64,000 nt of DNA from Glandiceps talaboti (lineage: Eukaryota; Hemichordata; Enteropneusta; Spengelidae): the NCBI RefSeq assembly GCF_964340395.1, contig NC_135549.1:29524095-29588094 (forward strand). The letters run 5' to 3'. The notes beneath the pieces were generated by a model, which worked only from the letters and a program-made list of their open reading frames with translations, was not told the origin of the DNA and did no database searches. Positions within the stretch are counted from its first letter, which is position 1. Each line of letters opens with the position of its first letter. The position numbers and the translations under genes were made by a program. This document shows, piece after piece, positions 21,831 through 33,400 of the stretch.

Positions 21831-22083
21831 GTATACCCAGAATGTGATTAATTGATTGCTTGATATTATACCTAACAAATGTTCATGTTGCGTAATAGTT
21901 CGTATAAAAAGTATATATCCTGTTACAATTGTTTCTTGTCATGTACCGATTTGATCAGTGAGGCTTGTTATCATGTGTTTGCAGTTTGTTTCGGGATTAC
22001 GTTCATGGGAGTTCGTTCAAATAAAATGACACTTGGTGACTTGCCGAGGTGGCTTCTATGACCACACAATACCTGAGTGTTTT
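21831..22083. other. Spacer, nothing recognised
   Basis: Short unique-looking sequence between the TGTC element and a TATG microsatellite. The 60-codon frame here has no recognisable domain. Confidence 0.4.
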
Positions 22084-22084
22084 T

Positions 22085-22144
22085 GTATGTATGTATGTAT
22101 GTATGTATGTATGTATGTATGTATGTATGTATGTATGTATGTAC
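22085..22144. repeat. (TATG)n microsatellite
   Basis: About 14 to 15 uninterrupted TATG/CATA units. The minus-strand open frame through it is a simple-repeat artefact. Confidence 0.95.
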
Positions 22145-22274
22145 TCAAACACGGTAAAGTTGATTACATACATATTCACCCTCCTGCTCTCATTTATCAC
22201 TGATTGTTCCTTGTGATGGGGTATGGGTAGTATAGCGACATGGGTAGTATAGTCAACAGAGTAGGAAGAATTGG

Positions 22275-22365
22275 TAGCAATAATCTTAAGAAGACGTTGT
22301 TACCAAATCAACAAATTAAAAAGATTTGTTGATTTGGTAACAACGTCTTCTTAAGATTATTGCTA
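22275..22365. repeat. Perfect 42-bp-arm inverted repeat, 7-base loop
   Basis: The left arm 22275-22316 begins 'tagcaataatcttaagaaga'. The right arm 22324-22365 is its exact reverse complement, with a TAAAAAG loop. No mismatch was found in 42 pairs, unlike the diverged fold-back elements elsewhere. The left flank has a short direct repeat of 'gggtagtatag' (22225-22250). Confidence 0.95.
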
Positions 22366-22603
22366 TATACGAGCTATTACCACAACCTATAAGGGGGGAA
22401 AATGAAGTAAAAACATTCCCTATCAAAATCAAGGTAATAAAAGATCTCCTAAGTGTTGGCGTCAACTTTATATTGTGTATTTGTCGGTAGTTCAAATAGC
22501 TTTTGTTGTAACCAGCAAAATGTCCCTGTCTAAAAATAGTATGTTTTATAACCACGCTGCGTGAGATGATTTATGAATACATGTACATAATAGCGTATTT
22601 AGT

Positions 22604-22837
22604 TTGTTGAATATGACAAAAAAGAAACCAGTTGTCTGTCGAGTGTTCCTACAAAGAACTTTTGGAGGTCATGCAACTAATGATGACACCACAGAGCTGC
22701 ATTGTAAGTTGACATGTCGAGCTAGATATCCAGTTGATCGAATTGAGTCGGCTACACAGCAGACATCAAACCTCCATGAAAGTTCGTCAGGTAAACACAT
22801 TTATGTATTCATTTCAGTTTACATGAGAAAACTTTAA
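22604..22837 (+). other. Unrecognised short open frame, possible exon
   Basis: A 77-codon frame with fairly even composition (for example 'KKKPVVCRVFLQRTFGGHAT'). At about 22790 it reaches 'tcgtcaggtaaac', which fits a splice donor. I recognise no family and see no partner exon, so it may be chance or an exon relic. Confidence 0.15.
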
Positions 22838-24029
22838 TCCATTGCTCTGGGTTTTTTTTCTTATTGGAATTGTAAATGACCAGTTAATGCTAACTTCTGC
22901 TTACACATCCCACTCGTACTTTTTAAACAAAAGCTAAGGACACGTCATCAAAGGTGGCCATCTTGTTTTTTGTTTACGTTAAACTCGTCGGGTTATACCA
23001 GGTAACAATTCACTTTCTCTGCACAATTATACCAGTTGCATGTTAGACTTAGTTGTCTTAATTGGTTTTTATGTGTGGTCAACTCTGTTAGGTCATCGCC
23101 ACAAAAACGTTACTAGTCATAGTTCATTTTTCAAATCACCTTTAGCCGCAAAATGATTTTCATCGCTATACCATACGTCAGATCGTGCCTGTCATGTCAT
23201 CAAAGGTCACGCGTGAGAGCAGTCGCAAACTACCCACACCTTTGCTCTATGCATTGGCGTATTACCTCGCAAAACATATGTTACTCCCGTGGAACTGTGT
23301 CAGGTTAGAATAGAAACATCTATATTTTTCACCTTTATATCATACTTTTATTTGTTACCTATTTGTTACTTTATGCAAATAGTATGCAAATAGTATGCAA
23401 TTACGTCGGCAATGTTAAATTACCAACGTTCTTACAATCAGTCGAGATAATTTCCTGAGGCTACATCACTTAGGCTACTTTCATAATATATGCGCTATTT
23501 GGATGCACTGCCGATTGACAACATTCTTGATGATGTCGACCATGATAGTGAAGTGTAATCCGCATACTCGGGCGAAAACAAAAATCGTTCTACCCGTACC
23601 TAGGTTATTGGTGTGTGTGTGTGTGTGTGTGGTTCATAAAGTGTGATTGTATTGTTACTGTGTTTTTTTTACAATTACTATAGGATTAAAAATATAGCCG
23701 ACACTGTCAAGTGAAACACTAGTGAAAGATGGCAATAACAGCAACAACGCAATGTAGGTAGTGAATGGCCGATAATACAAGCAGTCATGTAACTATTCAT
23801 AGCCTAATGAATTGATTAATCATACTCAAACGATAGCAAACAAATATAACAATGAATCAAACATGCCGTCAGGCAGTAAAGGAACTATGGAACAATCAAT
23901 CAATAGAAACACCGCGAAACAATCATTAAATCATATTTTTCATAATCTTGATATCACTTCACTCATAAACATGGATTTATTGACAATTTACCATGCATGT
24001 TGCTCATCGATTCTTCAAAGGAAGCTTAA
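22838..24029. other. Intergenic upstream of P450 copy 3
   Basis: Contains a short (TG)n at about 23611-23631. No gene or shared repeat is recognised. Confidence 0.4.
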
Positions 24030-24089
24030 GTGCACCTCAGACCACCAATAGGCATTGCTAGTCTGTTCTTTAGTGGTCTGAGAGTGCAC
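24030..24089. repeat. Hairpin 98 bp upstream of P450 copy 3
   Basis: 'gtgcacctcagaccac' (24030-24045) can pair with 'gtggtctgagagtgcac' (24073-24089) with a one-base bulge. It shares the word CTCAGACCAC with the palindrome at 16164-16193. It could be a regulatory element or the trace of a small transposon. A pyrimidine-AG site ('tctttcaatag', ending about 24150) lies between the hairpin and the start codon. Confidence 0.7.
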
Positions 24090-24186
24090 AGTTTCTGTAT
24101 TTTGGTCATTACCTCGCAATCGTCTGACATATTATCCTTTCTTTCAATAGGACCATGCGTCATATTGTTTGAACAGTATTGTCTCC

Positions 24187-25773
24187 ATGGTAACGGTAAC
24201 GATGATGCATCTAGACGGTTCAAGTTCTGCTGCTGACACACTATTAGAGAACATCAGTGGTACATCAGTTTTGGTATTCACAACAGTGACTTTAGCATTG
24301 GTGTGGCTGTTGAAATATTTTGATAAGAAAGCAACGCATAGACCAAGCCTACCTGGACCATGGGGATTACCAATCATTGGTCATATTCTATCATTGGGAG
24401 ACAACCCACACTTGTCACTGTCCAACATGGCTAAAATATATGGTCCAGCTTTTCAGATTCGTATTGGACGAAGACCTGTTGTAGTTCTTACTGGCCTTCC
24501 AATGATAAAACAAGCATTCATTACTCGAGGAACTGGGTTTGCCGGAAGACCTAAATTTAAGACATTTCAACGGATTGCCAATGGATCGAGTATAGCCTTC
24601 AACACATACAACCAGACCTGGAAGATTCACAAAATAATAGCAAGTACCGCTTTGAAAACATTCACGTCGGGAAAACTACGGAAAGACCTGGAAAGGCATA
24701 TCCATGAGGAAGCTACGTTAATGATAGACGTTTTGACTAAAAATGACAATTTAAAGGCACACAAAATTGACCCATGCGAAGCTGTACGCATAGCTATTGC
24801 CAATATTACTAGTGTTGCATTGTTTGGTGAGCGGTATGCCCATGGCGGCGAAGGCTTACGACGTATGCGTCAGTTATCAAAGAAATATTTGGAAGTTCTT
24901 GGATTTGGCAATCCAGCTGATATTATGCCATGGACAAACATATTTCCAAGTGTCAGGCGAATGCAGGAACATGCTGAAGGGGTAATAGATGAGTTTAATA
25001 ATTGGTTGGAAAAACGAAAACAAGAACACATTGAAGGCTATGACCCTGATAACATTCGCGATTTCACCGATAATATTATTCATGTATGCCGTCAAATGAA
25101 CAACAAAGATCTCGAGAAAAACAACCTAACGACATCTAAACTCCTGGCAACCGTCGATGATGTTTTTGGAGGGAGTTTTGATACAACTGAAGTAGTAATA
25201 TTATGGTTTATTTTGTATGTGGTAGAACATAAATCAATTCAAAAACGAATCCAACATGAACTTGATGAAGTCGTTGGACCAGATCGCCTGCCTTGTTTGG
25301 CCGACAAACCTGACCTACCTTTTACTGTTGCCTGCATACATGAGACTTTACGTATTTCAACAGTAACCCCATTGAGTCTACCTCACACCACAACATGTGA
25401 CACAACACTAAATAGTTATTTCATCCCCAAGGACACATTAATCTTTGCAAATCTATGGGGAACCAATTATGATGAAGATGTCTTCCCAAACCCAGCCGAT
25501 TTCAACCCTGAGAGGTTTATGACCGATGATGGCGCTTCACTTGATAAGGCAAAATTAGATGATTATGTCTCATTCTCAATTGGTCCACGTCGTTGCCTTG
25601 GTGAACAATTGGCCCATATGGAACTATTCCTATTGATTGCTACCATATTGCATCAATGTACGCTGGAAAATCCCGACGACGAGACTTTAGATTTGAATAG
25701 TGAATTATTCCCTAAGGGTATTGCACCAAGGCCATATCAGATATTTGTAGCAAAACGGGTCAAACAATTGTGA
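24187..25773 (+). CDS. Cytochrome P450, CYP1-like (clan 2), copy 3
   Basis: Intact single-exon P450, 528 aa from the ATG at 24187 (ccATGG context). An in-frame ATG at 24169 would add six residues and is less likely. The hydrophobic anchor lies at about residues 27-43, followed by the proline hinge (LPGPWGLP). The I-helix GGSFDTT is at 328-334, ETLR at 386-389, PERF about 441, and the haem ligand Cys470 is in FSIGPRRCLG. It is the most diverged of the three through the variable substrate-recognition regions (B-C loop and F-G region), while the K-helix to haem segment stays close to the others. This is consistent with an older duplication and possibly a different substrate range. It is ER-bound by analogy with the family. 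Confidence 0.95.
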   Translation: MVTVTMMHLDGSSSAADTLLENISGTSVLVFTTVTLALVWLLKYFDKKATHRPSLPGPWGLPIIGHILSLGDNPHLSLSNMAKIYGPAFQIRIGRRPVVVLTGLPMIKQAFITRGTGFAGRPKFKTFQRIANGSSIAFNTYNQTWKIHKIIASTALKTFTSGKLRKDLERHIHEEATLMIDVLTKNDNLKAHKIDPCEAVRIAIANITSVALFGERYAHGGEGLRRMRQLSKKYLEVLGFGNPADIMPWTNIFPSVRRMQEHAEGVIDEFNNWLEKRKQEHIEGYDPDNIRDFTDNIIHVCRQMNNKDLEKNNLTTSKLLATVDDVFGGSFDTTEVVILWFILYVVEHKSIQKRIQHELDEVVGPDRLPCLADKPDLPFTVACIHETLRISTVTPLSLPHTTTCDTTLNSYFIPKDTLIFANLWGTNYDEDVFPNPADFNPERFMTDDGASLDKAKLDDYVSFSIGPRRCLGEQLAHMELFLLIATILHQCTLENPDDETLDLNSELFPKGIAPRPYQIFVAKRVKQL

Positions 25774-26673
25774 AATCAAACGACACTCACGCACATTTCA
25801 CATTTCATAGTACACAATTATGCTCCAGAATATTTTCATGCTCAGAAATTAAAATATGCAAATAGTCAATCATATTCTAACATTCTAGGTTAATATGACG
25901 TCACGAGGATGCCTCATTAGTTTATTTAAACATTTGTTGGCAATAATTGACTTATGTTAAATATTTTGTACACTCTCGATCACTCCACTTCGTCATCACC
26001 AACACAATACCATTCAGTATAGACGTAATCATTGACGGCCGCAGATTGTCCTGAAAGAAAAATAACCCAAGACAGTGTATATTTCATAGATTCAACGGCA
26101 ATATATACAAAACGTTATAAATCTAAAACTGTTTATGTAAGGTATGTACCTGAGCTGCATAAACTGTTCTGCCAATAAAAACTACAGTGTTGTATGGATG
26201 CTGCAAAATAACGTTGTTGAATAATCATCTGCATTCACAACTACTGTCATTTCTGTGAGATTTTCTATTTTTTTCTGCTGAAAGTAGTTATCTAGCACTG
26301 TAGATCGAATTTATTATGGTACAGTATTCATGCAGTCATTTTTTGTAGCAGTATTCATGTGGCCATATGGTTATTTATCAAACGTTACATCAACCTTTAG
26401 ACTGGTGTTAACCGAACATTCCATGTTAAACAAACACGCAGCTCCTTATATATCACTTCATCAAATGCTTACAAAGTTACTTGTTGACTATTTAATAAAA
26501 GATAATACAACTATTCAGAGTCGTGTGACTTTTTGCTTTTACATACGTCAGCTGCAGCTTTTGATGAACAGTCGCATTCTTCCCATTAGAGAGAACAGTT
26601 TGATTCAATATAGTGCCAGACACGTTTTATCCTTTTCTGACGTTGTTCAACCTGATATAGTGTACCAATAGTT
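25774..26673. other. Intergenic downstream of P450 copy 3
   Basis: Includes the presumed 3'-UTR; candidate signals are ATTAAA at about 25846 and AATAAA at about 26174. A 113-codon frame at 26330-26671 has no recognisable domain and is near the length expected by chance in this AT-rich sequence. Confidence 0.4.
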
Positions 26674-27411
26674 GTGGTAGCTTTGAGATTACACAACATC
26701 AAGGGTAAGTATCAAGTTTGGGAGACTAAATATGTCATTGTTTTCTTAACATTTGATGTGACGAAGTGTGAACTCCCTTCAATACGAAGTCTGGCAGCGA
26801 GACGAGTTATGTACCAACTAGAATATGAACAATCATTGTTTCGTAAACATTTCTCAAATACCACCGTTGTATGTTGGTCAGTGAGCGCACAAAGATACAC
26901 CGACCGAACAAGTTACCGTTCAAAGTTCTCAGATCTGCAAACCAGTACTATAGAGCGTTATATATGCGTACAATGTGAAAACAAATGCAAACTGGTGGTC
27001 AGTAATACTTTAATACAAACGTTAATATTACAACGTAGCTGGCGTGAATATTATTCTTCCCTTTCCATTTACAATCCTTACCGTAACTTTAAATTCAATA
27101 ACCATTCTAAATATATCGACAACTGTAAAATGTATCCCAAAATTCTATCATTAACTTTTAATTAATATAGCAAAGTGAAAGTACGTCATCAACTCTTTAT
27201 AATATCAATCTCCTTTCTATATCACATAGCGGCGTGTTTATCTTCAAGACTTGGGTCAGATTATATATTTATCATGAATGGTTGCTTTACATACACTCGT
27301 GCATGGGTATTGTTTAGTAGTGACGACCAAACGTATATGCATGTAAGTAGGATTTTGATAGATGTTGACTTTATTGAAAATATAAAAACAAAACAAAAAC
27401 AAAAAAATTAA
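26674..27411 (+). other. Unrecognised long open frame (163 + 78 codons, one stop)
   Basis: A frame of 163 codons ends in TAA at 27163-27165, and the same frame then stays open to 27411: about 245 codons with a single stop. My estimate from base composition is that a 163-codon stop-free run is unlikely, though not impossible, by chance in a 64-kb window. The product would be rich in Y, S, T, K and aromatic residues (for example 'SVSAQRYTDRTSYRSKFSDL'), with 'YICVQCENKC' as a CxxC-like feature. I recognise no family. It may be a decayed element ORF. Confidence 0.2.
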
Positions 27412-27538
27412 ACTTGTACCAGTAGAGATCTAGACATAATACATGTTGATTAAAATCTGAGCTGAATCAAAAAGTTAGTGGAACTATTTTTGTGTTTGTA
27501 TTTTTATCTAACCACATACAATCAAACGGAAGGCTGCC

Positions 27539-27572
27539 ATACATACATACATACATACATACATACATACAT

Positions 27573-27603
<31 letters not shown>

Positions 27604-27689
27604 AAAAAAAAAACCCACATACATACATACATACATACATACATACATAGTATACATACATACATACATACATACATACATACATACAC
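27539..27689. repeat. (CATA)n microsatellite pair with (CA)n and A-run centre
   Basis: (CATA)n at 27539-27590, then (CA)n, an A/C-rich core, then (ACAT)n at 27613-27689. Open frames on both strands here are simple-repeat translations. Confidence 0.95.
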
Positions 27690-28074
27690 ATACCTTTCGC
27701 TACTGTATGATGAAATTTTGAAGGGTTATGTGAATAAGTCGTGTAGAAGAGCAGAAAGCGGACAATACTTAGTCATCTTGACATGAGCAATATGATACCA
27801 TGCAGATATAAGTTCGTTTTTGAATGTGTTTTCACATTACGTCATCACCATTGAGGGACATATCCATGTAGTCAAATGATTATGTCATATAGTACCAATT
27901 CAAAGTATGACAATGCACTTTTATGTATGAACTGGTATTTGAATCGTGAATTTTTCTAAATTATTTTTGATATTTGGACAATACCACATACCACTGGGCA
28001 CCGAACAGTTCGGTGTAGAAAGCAGTGGTTGATTGTTGTAAGGCGTTATGAGATGAAAGAGGTGGCAAGTGTGA

Positions 28075-28105
<31 letters not shown>

Positions 28106-28325
28106 TAGGGGGTGGGGGAGATCTAGAGCCGTTAGAAACTATTTGAAATATTGCACAATGCAAATTATCATATTGTTCTCAGTATTATTATTATAACCCT
28201 TAGAACATCCTCCCCTTGCTTGTAACATGCAGTAATTTAGAATTTGATCCATAGATAAAGATATAGACATATCGATTTTTGGTGGCGATTTGTTATCATA
28301 AAATCACGAATGCTATTGAATCTAA
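27690..28325. other. Intergenic with (TG)n
   Basis: A (TG)n tract at 28076-28106 followed by a G-rich stretch. No gene is recognised. Confidence 0.45.
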
Positions 28326-28396
28326 TATAAAAGGTCGACCATGTTGTCATCGGTTGCACAGATTCTACGTGTCGTTGCTATCGAAAACTGTGAGTA
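28326..28396 (+). promoter_or_regulatory. Candidate TATA box, leader exon and splice donor
   Basis: TATAAAAG at 28326-28333 is followed 32 bases later by an initiator-like CA (28357-28358). A consensus donor (act|GTGAGT) begins at 28390. A leader exon of about 32 nt spliced to the 'tttatttcag' acceptor at 30438 would put the TRIM start codon 27 nt into the second exon. The spacing is good, but no transcript evidence is available. Confidence 0.35.
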
Positions 28397-30437
28397 GCAA
28401 AGGAATGTCAGTTCGCGCCTCGCGGTATATTAATCAATGTTGTTTTTGGGTTTGAGGAGACTCGCGAATCTCACTGTACACTGTACCCAGAAGGTGAAAT
28501 TGGCACGAATGACGCAAACATTGCATTATCTCACTTTGTCGTTATTTTCGCGGTATAATTGATGTTCTGAATTCATGTATATATCTACACGCTAACTCCT
28601 TTTGGTTATAGAAACAGAATCCCAACAGGGTTTTATCACACCCCATGCTAACCTTTGAAAAAATGACAAAAAATGTGAAATGACAAACTATCATGACTAT
28701 AGTAAGTCTCCAAGCGACAAGTCACTTCCAGGCTGCATAGCGTCTAATTTGTTAGGGTAGATATGATTCTAACATTATAAACACTATTAGCTTGAATACA
28801 TTGAGACTGAAGAGTAAATTATGATGGAATGTTGCAGAGCTTGGAACATTTTCACATTACGGGGGACCAGGATATGTGGCAAAATACATGTTTATCATTG
28901 TGAACCAATCAAATTGAGCATATCATGGCAAGCATATTATAATAGTATATCACATTTTAACACGATATCTTTTGCAATAGAACTGGTCAGCAGAGTTGCG
29001 TACTTATAAAACTGAACTAAAGCTCCAACTGATCTGAAGCAAGCATTTCATTGTCATCTTAATCTACGTTGTAAACGTAAAACTTACACGGAGATTATAG
29101 TATTAATAAAAGGTAACAATTATAAAGTTATATTCCAACCCCCAGTCAACATTTTAATAATGGTTCTTTTATTGAGGGTTCTGCATCTCATATTAATGCG
29201 GAGCATTGTTCTTGTTTCTTGGTAACTTTGTTGACCAGTAAAACCATTAATAATAGAGAACTATCATTATAAAGAGGTATAATGGACATCTATGATTCTT
29301 TCTATTTTTGATCCTCCATAAACATGTTTGAGTAGTCCAGCATACTTTGTTATATACAAAAATTAACGTTACTCGTAGAACGTACGGTACATTTCTCTTT
29401 TGGAAACGTTTGTAGTACATAACATAATGATATAATAATTATGTGATGGTTTTAATCCTTCAACCAATCTCGTAACATATAATGCGTCTTTATAGAATGT
29501 ATCAGATCTGTCGATGAGGAGGTGGTAGACGAGGGAGGTGGTTACAATTAAAATGTATGCAATAAATGAAAACACACAGTTCATACTTCTATGTCGTCGT
29601 ATACGTTCACACCCCTTTGACAGTCGATGGTCACAGTATCTTTATTTTCAAAAACTGTGTATGTCCAGTACATTGTTCCTTACCCACAGAAAGTTAACGG
29701 TGGTGGAAAACAATTCTGTATCCTTTATATCAATTCTTTTATTAAGCACATTCGAATCCCTACTCATCAACAGAAGTACAAATACAGTCATGTGATCCCA
29801 AATCGCTAGAGACTGAATTTCTTCTTATTTACCAACCATCAAACAGGTGTTGGGTGAGTGTACAGTGTCAATGCTGTAGGAAATTGGAGTGCCAAGGAAA
29901 ACCTAGTGGCATACTGTTCGGTAGTCAAACTACGCTCTTCGTACTTACAGTGAGGCAAATTTAATCAGACCAAGAGTGGGCATTAACCCCGGCCGCAGTG
30001 GTAAGAGGCAACTGATGGAACCCCATGTCTACGTCAACCCAAAGTGTGCCTTATGATTACGACTTATGTAATTCATTTGCAGTGAACTAAGCTTACAGGT
30101 AAGACTCGATAAAATTATGCTAAGGTGCAACCATTTATTCGACTACTTTATCATATTTACCTGTAACAAAGTCATTGACAATGAAATAACTGAACATTGC
30201 TAATGATATCGATACAACAACTGAAAGAACCTTACAAATTGTGCGTATATACTGGAAAGCCTCAACTGATCGTAGAATGTGCAAATTAGTATACTAGCCA
30301 CTTTTGTAAACTTCGTAAATAAGACAGCAGTGCAAAGGACGATGTTACGCTTCAACAACTAACTTAGAAAGTTATGTATTGCATCCTGCCATTTTATATT
30401 GCCTTGCCATGAAAATAGAGACTGTGTATTTATTTCA
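28397..30437. other. Gene-free stretch, possibly 5'-UTR intron of the TRIM gene
   Basis: Only chance frames (85 codons or fewer). It would be an intron of about 2.05 kb if the leader exon at 28358-28389 is real. No repeats shared with other regions were noted. Confidence 0.35.
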
Positions 30438-30465
30438 GACGTACTGGAACTCTTGATGTCTAACA

Positions 30466-33400
30466 ATGGCCAAAGAAAGAAGTGACACAATATCTCATTC
30501 ATTTGAAAGAAGTTTACAGACTTGCAAAGTCTGTCATGAGGATTTCGATGACAAAGAGCGAATACCAAAGACCCTTCCCTGCCTACATGCATACTGCAAG
30601 ACGTGCCTCACTGATCTCATAAATGATACAGGTGAATTAGAGGGCATGTTTTGTAGCCAGAGATGTGGAAGTTCTTTGAATAATGTTGACGACTTTCCTA
30701 CTGACTCTGTCATCCTCAAACAGAACGATTTTCTGAGAATTCGACAGAAATTGCATGGAAACCAAGATATACCATGTCAAAGTTGTAATGGTGTTAAGAG
30801 TGTTGTATCTGTGTCTCACTGCTTGGAGTGCTCAGCTTTTCTGTGTAATTTCTGCAATGATGCGCATACTCAAACTTTGGGTCTCAGTTGGCACAGAGTT
30901 ACGAAGATTGGCGACCTCAAAGATTTGTCAGATGAAAACATGGAAAGTATCCTTCGTCCACTTACATACTGCACCATGCGAGAGCATGAAAAGCATGAAA
31001 TTACACTGTTTTGTAACAGTCCAGAATGCCAAGAATCAATATGCGTAAAATGTGCAATAGTAACACATCCTAAACACGAGGGGCATGAAGTGGTCAGTAT
31101 AGAAAAAGCTGCTTCCGAACATAAACTGGTGTTACAGGATAAGCTGAAAAAGGCCAAGAAGAGGTTTGATGCACAGAATACTACGATGAAAAACATCACA
31201 AGTGAACACGAACGGTTATCAGAAAATATAATACAGCAAAAGGAGAATGTTGCCGTGCATTACAAAAACGTGACTGAAAACCTCGAAGACGAAAAATCCG
31301 CAATACTAGCAGGGATTGATGCTAATAGTGAGGAATTGATGAATGCTCTTAACAAGGAAAATTGCCTTGTTAAACCACAACTGGCGATGAGTAGAGTAGC
31401 ATGTGAGTATACTGAAAATTACTTAAACCACAGTAGTGACTTTGACCTGTTGGAAATAAGAGGAGTTGTTGGTCGTCAACTGGACAAGATTTCATCAGGT
31501 ACCGTCATGGAGCATTACTCTATGGTTGAAGATTACCCACATTTCCATCAGCCTTGCCAGCCTCAACGACCGATGAACTCTTTCAATGTCGTTGGTTTAC
31601 TGAGTAAAAGGAAAATGAACATGTCATGTCATGTAGAGTCACTTATAGCTCTGAAAGGCGTTGTGAGTAAATTGAACATTACACCAGGAGACGAACACGA
31701 TTCTCCAATAAGTGTGTCAGGCCTTCCCGTTCATGTGTTCATGAAAGATAATGTCGGAAGAGAGATACGAACATCGTTACGTGACATGGGTGATGGTACA
31801 TACGAAGTCACATACCGACCAATAACTGAGGGTAAACATCAAATTTGTGTACAGATCCATAATATGCCAGTGGGAAATGGTCCTTTTGAAATTGAGTTCA
31901 AAGATGTTTTGAAATATTTGATTGATGGAAAATTCAAGTGCCGAATATCAACACGTGGTGCAGGATTGGGTGCTGAGTACAAGACTACAATTATTCCAGT
32001 TGATAAAGATGGAAACCTGCTTTGTGTGTCTGGAATGCAGATTGATGTGTTTATCCATGATCCTGATGGCAAGTTGTTGGAATGCACTGTAACTGACGAT
32101 CGTGATGGTACATATATAATAACTTATCTTCCAAGCAAACGAGGCAAATATAACCTGAATATACATCTATTCAATTTTCAATTAGATGGAAACCCCTTTA
32201 TAATAGATGTCCTTGATGTTGAAGAACTAATCACCGAGTGTGGCAAATCTGTCTGTACAGTATCTACGGACATTGGTGGCAAAAATGCGGTGTGTAAATC
32301 CACTATCACATTACTGGATGGAAAGGGGAATCCACTCAAAGTCTCTGGAATTCAAGTCGACACCAGAGTTTCCAATCCAGAAGGTATATTGCTCACGTGT
32401 ACATTAACAGAAAATGGTGATGGGACATATGTAGCCAAATACATTCCAGAAAGTGAAGGATTACACGAAATGTTTGTAAACATTTACAATATTCCTGCAG
32501 AGGATAGTCCATTCCAGATAGAAGTCATCGACCCTCAGCGCTTTCTGAACAATGATGGCAGAATTTTGTGCAATGTGTCAACAAAGAACGTCGGGAAAGG
32601 CAATATATATGAATCAGTTATTGTGCCTTTACAAAGCAAGGATGGGACTCGAGCTGGTGTTAGTAGACTTCCATTATATGTTGTCGTGAAGGACCCAGGT
32701 GATAGGTTATTACAGTGTAAACTACAGGATCGTGGAGATGGCACATATGTGATTAAGTATAAACCAATAAGGGATGGCAAACATAGATTGAATGTGAGTA
32801 TGTTCAACATTGAAGCACATGGAAGCCCATACATGGTAGATGTTATTGATGTAGAAACATTGAAAACTGAAGATGGAAAAATCAAATGTCAAGTGATTAC
32901 AAACAATACTGGCAAGGATACAGAGTATACATCTACCATTCTTCCATGTGACAAGATGGGGAATCCATTAGGGATATCAGGAATACCAGTTGATGTAAAG
33001 ATTCGTGATCCTGATGGACAGAGTCTTAGATGTTATCTATCTGACAGTGGTGATGGAAAATACAAAGTACACTATACACCAAACCGAGAGGGCCGTCACA
33101 GTATGATTATCAGTTTATTCGAACTTGAACTAGAAGGTTGTCCATTTCTCACAGAAGTGGTTGATGTAAAAAAGTTGAAAACAGAAGCTGGGAAAGTAAA
33201 ATGTAAAGTAGTGACATACAATGCTGGGATGAACGCCGAGTATTGCTCTACGTTAACTCCACTTGACAAGATGGGGAAGCCATTGTCGATACCTGGAATA
33301 CCAGTTGATACGTTTGTTTGTGACCCGAATGGGAAAAGTGTTCAATGTATATTATCATGCAATGAAAACGGTGAATATTTTGCGAGATACACACCTAACA

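Noticed and set aside
24169-24186. ATG at 24169 as the start of P450 copy 3
   Set aside because: The second in-frame ATG at 24187 has the better ccATGG context and a leader length closer to the paralogues. This is a small difference and not fully excluded.
26330-26671. 113-codon frame before the orphan ORF
   Set aside because: It is in a different frame from the following ORF, has no domain and is near the chance maximum for the window.
27467-27786. Open frames through the CATA repeats on both strands
   Set aside because: Pure translation of a tetranucleotide repeat (YVCM or HTYI patterns). The same applies at 22003-22200 and 61663-62046.
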